Shown in pieces: positions 1 through 6,647 of a stretch of DNA of 10,567 nucleotides (position 1 is its first letter; each line of letters starts with the position of its first letter). Below the pieces are notes generated by a model. The model did no database searches and was not told the DNA's origin. It saw only the letters and a list, made by a program, of their open reading frames with translations. The translations under genes were made by a program, and so were the position numbers. Source of the stretch: Clostridiales bacterium. GTDB taxonomy: Bacteria > Bacillota > Clostridia > Christensenellales > CAG-314. The DNA is taken from assembly GCA_004558105.1 (NCBI GenBank), contig SFEB01000040.1, positions 1 to 10,567 on the forward strand, given 5' to 3'.

Positions 1-16
1 ATAGTGGGGTATTACA

Positions 17-442
17 ATGAAAAAAGAAAGTAAAAAGATATTTTGGATACAAATCCTGATAATATGCATAGTAGTGGTTTTGGTTGCGGTGATAGCAACC
101 GTTACTTGGATAGAAACTTATTGGAGTTATATAGACGAGAATGTATTTGACGAAGAGCCATTTTCGCCGAACATGGAAGATGATAGATTTTGTGTCAAAA
201 TTAAAGACGAGTATTGCGAAAAATTTATATCGGGCGAGATGACAATAGAAGATTTTGGATGGGACAATATTGAAAAAATTGTTTTCGGAGAACAACCCGT
301 ACCCGTTTTATATTTAAAAAATACGGGAGAAAGAAGACTAAAAAAAGCGATAATGCATTGTGATAAGCTGGAGTTTGTGGAATGGGCTTCATTTTATTAT
401 TCCAATTGGACACAGCAATTAATTGCAGGAATAAGGAGGTGA
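17..442 (+). CDS. Hypothetical protein with one N-terminal membrane segment
   Basis: I do not recognise a named family. The 141-residue product begins with a basic stretch (MKKESKK), followed by one hydrophobic segment at about residues 9-31, so it is likely anchored in the membrane with a soluble C-terminal part of about 110 residues outside. The soluble part is acidic near the membrane (residues 40-56) and carries a pattern around residues 58-125 (FCVKIK, then EDFGWDNIEKI, then LEFVEWA) that recalls small secreted Clostridia proteins in which a helix and strand repeat precede a 'KLEFVE' end. That likeness is from memory and weak. Three soluble-part cysteines (C59, C67, C115) could form disulfides. 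The ribosome site is poor (GTGGGG at about 4-9). The TGA stop is embedded in a strong Shine-Dalgarno sequence that serves no obvious downstream gene. Confidence 0.65.
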   Translation: MKKESKKIFWIQILIICIVVVLVAVIATVTWIETYWSYIDENVFDEEPFSPNMEDDRFCVKIKDEYCEKFISGEMTIEDFGWDNIEKIVFGEQPVPVLYLKNTGERRLKKAIMHCDKLEFVEWASFYYSNWTQQLIAGIRR

Positions 443-478
443 ATATTATTGGGATTCTTTAGATGGTATAAGAATTAG
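433..478 (+). other. Orphan Shine-Dalgarno site with a 9-codon ORF
   Basis: AAGGAGGTGA (433-442) is a near-perfect anti-16S complement and overlaps the stop of the upstream gene. The only start at a proper distance is TTG at 449-451, which opens a nine-codon frame (LGFFRWYKN) ending at TAG 476-478. This may be a genuine micro-peptide translationally coupled to the upstream gene, or the 5' stub of a gene whose remainder has been deleted. Nothing in the sequence decides between these. The next real gene starts 52 bases later with its own ribosome site. Confidence 0.3.
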
Positions 479-529
479 AATTGACTTTATCTATATTGCA
501 AATTAATTTTAAAAGGAGAATAGAAGATA

Positions 530-973
530 ATGGCAAAGAGAATAACGGTAGCTGTAATAACAACTGTGCTTGCCTTGATTATTTGTTCGGGAGTTTTTGT
601 GGGCTGTAATAAGACGCTGAAAATTACTGATTTCGACGGGCTAAATGATTTACCTCAAAACCCCGCTAAAATGGTTTTTATAACAAATTTAAAAAACGTT
701 GATGAAAACGGAACGTATGGCGAAGTAATAGAATATGCGATACCGAGTAAAAATATTCCCGGAGTTATGGAAAAGCTTTTAGCCGTACGTTACAAATCAG
801 TAGATAAAAACAAGCGAATTGACGTATCGCCGATAATAAATACTTTAACGTTATACGATACTGAGGGTACGGCATGGACTGTACAATTAGGCTTACGACG
901 GCATGAGGGGCGTTGGTATACGCCGGTCAATGATGATGCGTTAATTTCTTTACTGAAAGAACTTATAAAGTAA
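530..973 (+). CDS. Putative small lipoprotein, unknown function
   Basis: The 147-residue protein has a basic N-terminus (MAKR), a hydrophobic core at residues 5-24 and a lipobox-like end FVGC with Cys26 as the likely lipidated residue. F at -3 is not ideal, but V-G-C fits. It is therefore probably a membrane-anchored lipoprotein on the outer face. The mature part has short strands and two regularly spaced elements (around residues 40-60 and 95-125, the latter LTLYDTEGTAWTVQLG) that suggest a small beta-rich fold. I do not recognise the family. AAAAGGAG (511-518) lies 11 bases before the ATG. Its base composition is AT-rich like the gene before it and unlike the genes from 1428 on, which fits a separately acquired or fast-evolving locus. 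Confidence 0.65.
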   Translation: MAKRITVAVITTVLALIICSGVFVGCNKTLKITDFDGLNDLPQNPAKMVFITNLKNVDENGTYGEVIEYAIPSKNIPGVMEKLLAVRYKSVDKNKRIDVSPIINTLTLYDTEGTAWTVQLGLRRHEGRWYTPVNDDALISLLKELIK

Positions 974-999
974 TTTATTAAATAATAAATAGTAGATAG

Positions 1000-1142
1000 G
1001 GGATTGATTATGAAAACAGCACAAGCCTGACGGAGATGAGCTTACCCAATGGTGTTAACGGCATAGGAAACACCTATTCAGAGGGTGTAGCGGTTTGATA
1101 AGTATTTCGATGTCAGGTGACGTTGAGAGTTTAGGCGAATAA
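1000..1142 (+). pseudogene. Relic of a BspA-type leucine-rich-repeat (LRR_5) protein
   Basis: Two frames read together give two consecutive LRR_5 repeats. In the frame from 1000, the segment around 1024-1070 encodes SLTEMSLPNGVNGIGN, matching the repeat core 'L-T-x-I-x-I-P-N-x-V-x-x-I-G'. After a frameshift near 1071-1077 the frame from 1077 encodes FRGCSGLISISMSG followed by DVESLGE, matching 'F-x-G-C-S-x-L-x-S-I', and then stops at TAA 1140-1142. A -1/+1 shift and stops on both sides rule out an intact product. BspA-like LRR proteins are large surface proteins of gut and oral bacteria. Here about 140 bases survive, so this is a remnant of a deleted gene or a failed gene-conversion fragment. 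The family assignment rests on the consensus recalled from memory, but two matching repeats in register are unlikely by chance. Confidence 0.7.
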
Positions 1143-1163
1143 TTTTTTAAAGTACGATAAGTA

Positions 1164-1192
1164 TTGACGATAAATGCAAAGTTTGTTAAAAC
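1164..1192 (+). promoter_or_regulatory. Candidate promoter in the intergenic region
   Basis: TTGACG (1164-1169) is followed after 17 bases by TAAAAC (1187-1192), a 5/6 and 4/6 match to the sigma-A boxes. No gene follows before the terminator at 1234-1276. It shares the pattern TTGAC-N13-TTTGTTAAAA with the operon promoter 190 bases downstream, so it may be a duplicated copy or drive a short RNA. Confidence 0.35.
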
Positions 1193-1233
1193 AGTAATAT
1201 TTTTACGTTGATTAATATTGTATTCTGAAAAAC

Positions 1234-1276
1234 AATCGCAATGGGGCAGAAATGCTGACTTTGCGATTTTTTTTTG
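1234..1276 (+). terminator. Intrinsic terminator
   Basis: AATCGCAA (1234-1241) pairs perfectly with TTGCGATT (1261-1268), and ten T follow in a run from 1267. The 19-base loop holds a mini-stem GCA-GAAA-TGC (1246-1255) with a GNRA-type tetraloop. It insulates the accessory genes from the operon that starts at 1354. Confidence 0.75.
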
Positions 1277-1353
1277 CCTTTTTATTTCCGCAATTTGAAA
1301 ATCGGACAAAAGGTTGGGATTTGTAGCATATCGGTTTTTGACAAGTTTTACGG

Positions 1354-1382
1354 TTGACTAAGGTTAAAAACTTTGTTAAAAT
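1354..1382 (+). promoter_or_regulatory. Sigma-A type promoter of the synthase/reductase operon
   Basis: TTGACT (1354-1359), a 17-base spacer and TAAAAT (1377-1382) each match consensus at 5 of 6 positions. Transcription should start near 1389, giving a leader of about 38 bases that ends in AGGAGGT (1417-1423), four bases before the ATG at 1428. Confidence 0.65.
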
Positions 1383-1427
1383 GTTAAAACTAATAGGGTT
1401 TGAATAATTTTTCGGCAGGAGGTAACC

Positions 1428-2609
1428 ATGGATTTATTTGCAAAATGCGCCAACAATCCCGCAAAACCGTTGATAGATGCGGATTTGTATCCCTATTTTC
1501 ACACTCTGGAAACGAAACAAGCCCCCGTCGTCATGATGGAGGGGAAAAGAATGATAATGCTGGGCAGCAATAACTATCTCGGTCTTACTACCAACGACGC
1601 GGTAACGGCGGCGTGCCACGACGCGCTGACAAGATACGGCACGGGCGTGAGCGGAAGCAGGTTTTTGAACGGAACGCTGGACATGCATATAGAGTTGGAA
1701 AACGAAATTGCCGAGTTTGTCGGTTATCAGGCGGCAATGACTTTTTCTACCGGATTTCAATCCAATCTGGGAATAATCTCAGCAATTGCTACCCGCGGAG
1801 ATTATATCCTGAGCGACAAAGAAAATCATGCGAGCATAGTGGACGCGTGCAAACTGTCTTACGCCACGACTTTGAGATACCGTCATAGCGATATGCAGGA
1901 TTTGGAAGAACGCCTGAAGAAGATACCTGATACCGCCGGTATTCTTATCGTAACGGACGGCGTATTCAGTATGAGCGGAGAGATCGCCAAGCTCGACGAG
2001 ATAGTCGCTTTGGCAAAAAAATACGGTGCGAGAGTTCTTGTGGACGACGCGCATGGTTTCGGCGTGTTGGGCAATGGCGGCAGAGGAACGGTGGATTACT
2101 TTGGTCTTACGGGCGAAGTGGACATGGTTATGAGTACGTTTTCAAAATCTCTTGCCAGTCTGGGCGGATTTCTGGCGGCCAGCCAGGAGGTTATCGACTA
2201 TGTTCGTCACACGTCCCGTCCGTTTATTTTTTCCGCAAGTATAACTCCGGCATGTTGCGCAGGCGCTCTGGCGGCGCTGAGGGAGATAAAGCTTAACCCT
2301 GAATTGCCGCAAAAACTTTTGGATCTGGCGGCTTATTTGCGTCAAGGTCTTAAAAAACGCGGAATATCTTACAAAGACGGCATAACGCCTATCGTGCCTA
2401 TATATACCCAAACGGCGGAACATACTTTGCTACTCGGCAAAGTGTTGTTCGAAAAAGGCGTCTACGTCAACCCCGTTCTGCCTCCGGCGACGCCTGCGGA
2501 TTCTTGTCTGTTGCGTCTTTCGCTGATGGCGACTTTCACGCCGGAACTTCTGGACGAGGCAATGGATAAAATAAAAGAGGTGATGGAAGAGTATGACGAA
2601 CAGCGTTAG
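1428..2609 (+). CDS. Alpha-oxoamine synthase, serine palmitoyltransferase-like
   Basis: A 393-residue PLP-dependent fold-type I enzyme that condenses an amino acid with an acyl-CoA or acyl-ACP, releasing CO2. Seen: the PLP-stacking His in NHAS (H134), the PLP-ring Asp and following His in VDDAHG (D206, H209), and the Schiff-base Lys in TFSKSLASLGG (K240). The length is normal for the family. Subfamily: GSRFLNGT (76-83), FSTGFQSNLGIIS (106-118), SRPFIFSAS (263-271) and PPATPADSCLLRLSLMAT (352-369) match the pattern I recall for bacterial serine palmitoyltransferases (Bacteroides, Sphingomonas). They differ from glycine C-acetyltransferase (Kbl, 'MASVRFICGT') and BioF. The N-terminal YPYF (21-24) also fits the Bacteroides type. 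It likely makes a 3-keto long-chain base in the cytosol. The following reductase overlaps its 3' end by 17 bases, so they are translationally coupled. A Kbl or BioF role remains possible. No tdh or bio gene is beside it. Confidence 0.8.
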   Translation: MDLFAKCANNPAKPLIDADLYPYFHTLETKQAPVVMMEGKRMIMLGSNNYLGLTTNDAVTAACHDALTRYGTGVSGSRFLNGTLDMHIELENEIAEFVGYQAAMTFSTGFQSNLGIISAIATRGDYILSDKENHASIVDACKLSYATTLRYRHSDMQDLEERLKKIPDTAGILIVTDGVFSMSGEIAKLDEIVALAKKYGARVLVDDAHGFGVLGNGGRGTVDYFGLTGEVDMVMSTFSKSLASLGGFLAASQEVIDYVRHTSRPFIFSASITPACCAGALAALREIKLNPELPQKLLDLAAYLRQGLKKRGISYKDGITPIVPIYTQTAEHTLLLGKVLFEKGVYVNPVLPPATPADSCLLRLSLMATFTPELLDEAMDKIKEVMEEYDEQR

Positions 2610-3399
2610 TCAGAAGGTCGTCGTAATCACGGGTGCCGGCAAAGGCATCGGAAAAGCCACCGCAAAGTATTTTTGGGAGAGAGGTTTCAGGGTATTCGAC
2701 CTTGGCCGTTCGGGCGAATCGACGGAGTTTTGCGAGCACGTTTATTGCGACGTGGCTATTCCGGAGACAATCGACTCGGCGCGGGACGAGGTTTTTAAAC
2801 GGTGCGGAAAGGTTGACGTGTTGGTGTGCAACGCAGGTTTCGGAGTGTCGGGGTCGGTTGAGTTTACCGAACTCGAAGACGCAAAAAGACAGTTTGACGT
2901 CAATTTTTTCGGCGGATTTTCCACGGCAAAAGCCTTTTTGCCGATTATGCGCAGGCAAAAAAGCGGAAATATTATTTTTATAAGCAGCGTTGCCGCGGAG
3001 TTTCCCATTCCTTTTCAGGCGTTTTACTCGGCGAGTAAAGCGGCAATTAATGCTCTGGTATACGCTTTGAGGCAGGAAGTAAAGGGATTCGGAATAAAGG
3101 TTAGCGCAGTTATGCCGGGAGACACGAGAACTTCTTTTACCGACAACAGAAAAAAGTCGGGAGAAGGTAAGGACGTGTATCGCGCACAGGGCGAAAGCAT
3201 AAAGAAAATGGAAAAGGACGAGCGTAAGGGCATGAGCCCGGACGCCGTTGCAAAGGTAGTGTATAAACAAGCCGTAAAAAAACGTCCGAAAGTTTTGGTG
3301 ACGGTCGGCGGAAGTTACAAGTTTTTCGTGTTTTTAAAAAGAATTCTGCCAAACACCATGGCAAACGATATTGTGGGCGAAATGTACTGCAAAAAGTAA
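2593..3399 (+). CDS. Short-chain dehydrogenase/reductase, possible 3-ketosphinganine reductase
   Basis: A 268-residue classical SDR, NAD(P)H-dependent. Seen: the cofactor glycine motif TGAGKGIG (13-20), CDVA (52-55), the NAG motif (80-82), the structural Asn in DVNFFG (N104), the catalytic Ser in FISSVAA (S131 or S132) and Y145-x3-K149 in YSASK. After the Rossmann core a basic, amphipathic tail (about 228-268, including YKFFVFLKRILP) could dock to membrane, as expected for a lipid-substrate reductase. Family knowledge: SDRs of this type reduce 3-keto groups, including 3-ketosphinganine. The specificity here is inferred from the overlapping synthase gene. The ATG lies inside the last codons of that gene, with AGAGGTG (2576-2582) ten bases upstream. 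Alternatives are a general 3-oxoacyl or steroid-type SDR. A terminator follows directly, so the operon ends here. Confidence 0.8.
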   Translation: MTNSVSQKVVVITGAGKGIGKATAKYFWERGFRVFDLGRSGESTEFCEHVYCDVAIPETIDSARDEVFKRCGKVDVLVCNAGFGVSGSVEFTELEDAKRQFDVNFFGGFSTAKAFLPIMRRQKSGNIIFISSVAAEFPIPFQAFYSASKAAINALVYALRQEVKGFGIKVSAVMPGDTRTSFTDNRKKSGEGKDVYRAQGESIKKMEKDERKGMSPDAVAKVVYKQAVKKRPKVLVTVGGSYKFFVFLKRILPNTMANDIVGEMYCKK

Positions 3400-3424
3400 T
3401 TTAATACGATATAATGATAATTTT

Positions 3425-3456
3425 AAAACCGTTCGGTATAACCAACGGTTTTTTTT
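3425..3456 (+). terminator. Intrinsic terminator of the synthase/reductase operon
   Basis: AAAACCGTT (3425-3433) pairs with AACGGTTTT (3444-3452), with a further GGT/ACC pairing inside (3435-3437 with 3441-3443). T runs from 3449 to 3456. It lies 26 bases after the SDR stop. Confidence 0.85.
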
Positions 3457-3491
3457 GTCCTTCAAAAGGATAATACATTATTTTGAAATAA

Positions 3492-3521
3492 TTGACAGTT
3501 TCCGACGTATGAGTGTATAAT
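3492..3521 (+). promoter_or_regulatory. Consensus sigma-A promoter
   Basis: Perfect TTGACA (3492-3497) and perfect TATAAT (3516-3521) with an 18-base spacer, and AT-rich sequence upstream. Transcription would start near 3528, about 35 bases before the ATG at 3563. The ribosome site is GGGAGGG (3552-3558). Confidence 0.85.
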
Positions 3522-3562
3522 AAAGAGAAAAAGAGCAAAAAACGTCGTTTCGGGAGGGAAAC

Positions 3563-5617
3563 ATGGGAAAATACAGCGTGTTGGAACCATACAGGCTTTA
3601 CGACCTGGAGTATCGCACGAAATTTGAGGAGAATTCCGACAAATACTTCGAAGAAATGGTAAAAGAGTCTGCCGTTGACGTCGAAGCCAACAGAAAGACG
3701 GTACGAGAGATAGACGTTCTCAAAGACGACCTGAAAAAACTCAGAAAAAAACTGTCGGGTAAAAAGGCGTTAAAGACCTTTCTCGTTATTTGTTGCGTCA
3801 TTACTGCTATTTTTGCCGTACTTTTTTTCATTGACGCGCTTCATGGGTTCGGGGCGGATATGGACGCCGTTTTTTCGCTTCCGGGTTTCGTAAGTCTTAT
3901 ACTTCTCGTCGTTTGTATCGGGCTTAACGTGCTGTTCGCTTTGTTGATTAGTAAAAAACTCAATTCCGTCATTAAAGAGTTAAAAGCCGAGATTTACGAA
4001 AACGACAAAGTTTTAAGCGAAAAAATACAAGTAGCCAGAGCTCAATTGTCGCCCTTGTACGCTTTGTTCGACTGGAACATGCCGGCTGAGATTATCGAAC
4101 GTACCACTCCGCTTATCGATTTCGACAAATTTTTCGATATAAGAAAGTTGTGCTATATCCGCAAAAAGTACGGGTTTACGGACAACGCAGATACGACGGA
4201 ATCTTCTTGGTTGATTCATTCGGGGTCTATCGTGGGCAATCCGTTCCTGTTTCTCCGCACTTTTTCTCGGGAGATGTACGACGAAACGTATCACGGATAC
4301 CTAACTATTCACTGGGAAACTTACTCCACGGACTCCGACGGAAACACCGTTGTCAATCACCATTCGCAGACTTTGCATGCTACGGTTACCGCGCCTGCGC
4401 CCAGGTACGAGTATTATACCAAACTGATCTACGTCAACGACGCGGCTCCCGATCTCAGTTTCAGCAGAGAACCCAGCGGTGCGGACAAGATGTCGGAAAA
4501 GCAGCTTGAAAGGGAGATAAAGCGCGGAACGAAAGAAATTCAAAAGAAAGAAGTGGAATCCGGTCTTAATTTTACCGGTATGACAAACAACGAGTTTGAC
4601 GTTTTGTTCGGCGCACTTGACAGAGACAACGAAAAACAATTCAGGCTTTTGTTTACGCCCCTGGCGCAAAAGAATATTCTGGAACTCATTAAGTCGGACA
4701 AATACTACGGCGACGACTTTTATTACACCAAAAAACGCGGTATAAACATCATTGCGTCCAAGCACGCCCAGCAAACCGATTTGTTTGCAAGCCCGTACAG
4801 ATTCAATACCTATTCTTTCGACGCACTGCGCAAAGAGTTTAACGACTACAACTGCGAATTTTTTAAATCGATCTATTTCGATCTCGCCCCGTTGCTGTCT
4901 ATTCCTTTGTTCCAACAGCACAAACCCACGGAGTACATATACGACAAAGATTTTTTGTCCAACTATACGAGTTACGAGCACGAGTCTCTGGCAAACTCCT
5001 TTAATTCCGGAATATTCGCGCATGAAAGAACCAAGACGAGAGTTATCTTAAAGTCAAGTATGACAACGCCCGTGGGCAATAGCGACGTCGTCAAGGTTTC
5101 GGCTTATTCGTTTGACGCCGTACCGAGAGTAACTTACGTAACGATGCGAGGCGGGGACGGGTACTTGCATGAGGTTCCTGTTGAGTGGACTGAATATATT
5201 CCGCTTCAGAAAGACAATTACATGCAGGTTAAAAAGCTCGGTTTGTCGGAACATGATTTCAGAACTCTTATGACAGACTCCGAGTTTGCAAAAATCATTT
5301 CAGCCAAGAGCGGCGGTCGCTACGTATTTGAAAGAGGTTTGCTGGCAATGGCGTTGAATTCGTCCTTTTCGGCAGGCGACGACAAGGGTATGGAAGACAC
5401 GCTTAACGAATTTTTAGAGCGGATAAAGGCAAATACTCAATCCGGACTTCGTCCGACTTCGCGACAGAGTGAAAAATCCGACACGAGCGGAGAAACGGCA
5501 ACGGCAACGGAAGAGAAGGAAGAGGCAGAACAACCTGCCGTCGAACAGGCAGAAGAAGAAACGGAAAAGGTTGACGATGTCGATGAGAACGAGGCGGCAG
5601 AAAAAACTTCGGAATAG
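3563..5617 (+). CDS. Two-TM membrane protein, DUF3137-like, unknown function
   Basis: A 684-residue protein. Seen: an N-terminal charged helical region (about 20-66, likely coiled coil with the basic DDLKKLRKKLSGKK), two hydrophobic segments (about 72-93 and 107-130), a second coiled-coil-like stretch (131-160), then a large soluble part. Residues about 310-400 run from a charged helix (KQLEREIKRG) into NNEFDVLFGAL, FRLLFTP and GINIIAS. This resembles the DUF3137 pattern of 'F-x-V-x-x-x-D-x-x-x-x-x-L-L-T-P' followed by a strand, as I recall it. The last 55 residues (about 630-684) are acidic low-complexity sequence, rich in E, A, T and S, probably disordered. No catalytic motif is evident. 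DUF3137 proteins often sit beside lemA, as here, which supports the assignment. Both ends of the TM hairpin are probably cytoplasmic, but topology is inferred. The function of the family is not known. Confidence 0.7.
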   Translation: MGKYSVLEPYRLYDLEYRTKFEENSDKYFEEMVKESAVDVEANRKTVREIDVLKDDLKKLRKKLSGKKALKTFLVICCVITAIFAVLFFIDALHGFGADMDAVFSLPGFVSLILLVVCIGLNVLFALLISKKLNSVIKELKAEIYENDKVLSEKIQVARAQLSPLYALFDWNMPAEIIERTTPLIDFDKFFDIRKLCYIRKKYGFTDNADTTESSWLIHSGSIVGNPFLFLRTFSREMYDETYHGYLTIHWETYSTDSDGNTVVNHHSQTLHATVTAPAPRYEYYTKLIYVNDAAPDLSFSREPSGADKMSEKQLEREIKRGTKEIQKKEVESGLNFTGMTNNEFDVLFGALDRDNEKQFRLLFTPLAQKNILELIKSDKYYGDDFYYTKKRGINIIASKHAQQTDLFASPYRFNTYSFDALRKEFNDYNCEFFKSIYFDLAPLLSIPLFQQHKPTEYIYDKDFLSNYTSYEHESLANSFNSGIFAHERTKTRVILKSSMTTPVGNSDVVKVSAYSFDAVPRVTYVTMRGGDGYLHEVPVEWTEYIPLQKDNYMQVKKLGLSEHDFRTLMTDSEFAKIISAKSGGRYVFERGLLAMALNSSFSAGDDKGMEDTLNEFLERIKANTQSGLRPTSRQSEKSDTSGETATATEEKEEAEQPAVEQAEEETEKVDDVDENEAAEKTSE

Positions 5618-5638
5618 CGACAAAAATCGCTGAAACGG

Positions 5639-5667
5639 TTGCTAATTGAATAAAAAAATATTATAAT
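5639..5667 (+). promoter_or_regulatory. Promoter of the lemA gene
   Basis: TTGCTA (5639-5644), a 17-base spacer and perfect TATAAT (5662-5667). It lies between two genes that could also be co-transcribed, since no T-tailed terminator separates them. It suggests that lemA can be expressed on its own. The ribosome site AGGAGG (5687-5692) is nine bases before the ATG. Confidence 0.6.
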
Positions 5668-5701
5668 AGAATAAATCCATAAAACAAAGGAGGAAAATTT
5701 T

Positions 5702-6457
5702 ATGGCAAATATGTTAGACGAAACCACAGGGCCGATCAGGGAGGAAGGCAGAGACGTTAACGTTATCGATAAGCAGATACCCGTTAAGGTCGGCGTAGGC
5801 TCTACGATTTTTGAAATCGCGCCTTGGGTACTTTTCGGACTGTTTTTAATTTTGGGTATCGTGTTCTTCGTGATTAAGCTTGCTATCGTCGGTATCGTAT
5901 GCATGGTACTTGCCGTGGTAGGTTTGATTTGGGGTATCGTATATTTTGTCCAAAAGATGAAAGCAAGAAACTATTTCAGACAGCTTGAACAAAAGATTCA
6001 ATCGGCAGCGTCGGAAATCGACAACTATCTCGAACAAAGAGTTCAGATACTGCAAAACGCAGCCGCTCTGGTATCTAAATCCGTCGACCTCGACAAAACC
6101 ACCTTTACTCAAATCGCGGCGTTCCGCAGCGGCGGCGCGCATATAGACGACGAGACGCGTAACCTTTACCAGGAGTCTATCGACTCTGCGTACGCAAACC
6201 TTAAAGTTGCGTTCGAAAACTATCCCGAACTCAAATCTCACAACACGATAGCCGACGCGATGCAGCAAAACTCTTATTTGCAAAAAGAAATTACTGCTGC
6301 AAGAGCGCATTACAACGATATCGTTTTTATGTGGAACAGGGATATCAACGCATGGCCGGTCAAGATGATTGTTGCGGCAAGAGCCGGATATACTTCGAGA
6401 ATTCCGTTTTCTGCGTCTAAAGAGATGAAAGAAGCGGCAAGAGCCGTGTTCTTTTAA
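5702..6457 (+). CDS. lemA: LemA family membrane protein
   Basis: A 251-residue LemA-type protein. Seen: an N-terminal soluble stretch with IPVKVGVGS (26-34), two hydrophobic segments (about 38-60 and 61-83), then a helical region starting KMKARNYFRQLEQKIQ (85-100), SEIDNYLEQRVQILQNA (104-120) and a C-terminal ARAHYNDIVFMWNRDINAWP (200-219) that matches the family's 'R-x-x-Y-N-x-x-V-x-x-x-N-x-x-I-x-x-x-P' end. The two-TM form with IPVKVG is like LemA proteins of Mollicutes and Clostridia. Classical LemA has only one N-terminal TM, with the helical bundle largely outside. The family's biochemical role is unsettled. The upstream DUF3137-like gene and this one are plausible partners. A strong hairpin follows. 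Confidence 0.85.
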   Translation: MANMLDETTGPIREEGRDVNVIDKQIPVKVGVGSTIFEIAPWVLFGLFLILGIVFFVIKLAIVGIVCMVLAVVGLIWGIVYFVQKMKARNYFRQLEQKIQSAASEIDNYLEQRVQILQNAAALVSKSVDLDKTTFTQIAAFRSGGAHIDDETRNLYQESIDSAYANLKVAFENYPELKSHNTIADAMQQNSYLQKEITAARAHYNDIVFMWNRDINAWPVKMIVAARAGYTSRIPFSASKEMKEAARAVFF

Positions 6458-6480
6458 TAAATAAACTTTCCGGACGACGA

Positions 6481-6515
6481 GTACCCCTGCGGTAAAATAC
6501 GCAGGGGTACCTTTG
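6481..6515 (+). terminator. Hairpin, probable terminator after lemA
   Basis: A perfect 10-base inverted repeat, GTACCCCTGC (6481-6490) and GCAGGGGTAC (6501-6510), with a 10-base loop. The tail (CTTTGGTTT) is only partly T-rich, so termination may be weaker than at the other sites. The arm is GC-rich and 24 bases after the lemA stop. Confidence 0.65.
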
Positions 6516-6559
6516 GTTTAAAAAAGCGTCAAAATATTTATAAAAATATTGCAAATTGT

Positions 6560-6588
6560 TTGACAACTTGATTTTAGTGTGGTAATAT
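6560..6588 (+). promoter_or_regulatory. Promoter of the rpmG-secE-nusG ribosomal cluster
   Basis: Perfect TTGACA (6560-6565), a 17-base spacer and TAATAT (6583-6588) preceded by TGG, an extended -10 element. The 40 bases upstream are almost pure A/T, with an AT palindrome (6533-6550), resembling an UP element. Such strength fits a ribosomal operon. The start would be near 6595, giving a leader of about 50 bases. Confidence 0.75.
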
Positions 6589-6647
6589 ATTCAAGCACCT
6601 TTCTATGGGGTGTAAATTTTTGTGCAGAAAAAACAGAGGGAAAGACT

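Larger units (their letters stand above)
974..1427. other. 454-base stretch without an intact gene
   Basis: No intact gene is present. From left to right it holds a decayed leucine-rich-repeat coding fragment (1000-1142), a candidate promoter (1164-1192), a strong intrinsic terminator (1234-1276) and the promoter and 5' leader of the synthase/reductase operon (1354-1427). The only other open frame of note is an 84-codon reverse frame across 1055-1309; it runs through the terminator and looks accidental. Confidence 0.7.

Noticed and set aside
481..509. TTGACT with TAATTT 17 bases later, as a promoter for the lipoprotein gene
   Set aside because: The -10 match is only 3 of 6 and the start would fall inside the ribosome binding site at 511-518, leaving no leader.
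1428..2609. Calling the synthase glycine C-acetyltransferase (Kbl) or BioF
   Set aside because: The motifs fit SPT better, and no tdh or biotin gene lies nearby. Kept as an alternative only.
2536..3270. Long reverse-strand open frame (244 codons) across the SDR gene
   Set aside because: It is the antisense shadow of a clearly real SDR, rich in Cys, Arg and His with no recognisable motif. The reverse frames at 4301-5023 and 8151-8858 were rejected for the same reason.
5616..5631. AGCGA-CAAAAA-TCGCT hairpin at the stop of the 684-residue gene, as a terminator
   Set aside because: Only five pairs and no T run follows. Readthrough to lemA is possible.
6579..6647. N-terminal extension of L33 upstream of 6648
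   Set aside because: The extension overlaps the promoter -10 region and does not resemble L33. The ATG at 6648 has a ribosome site.
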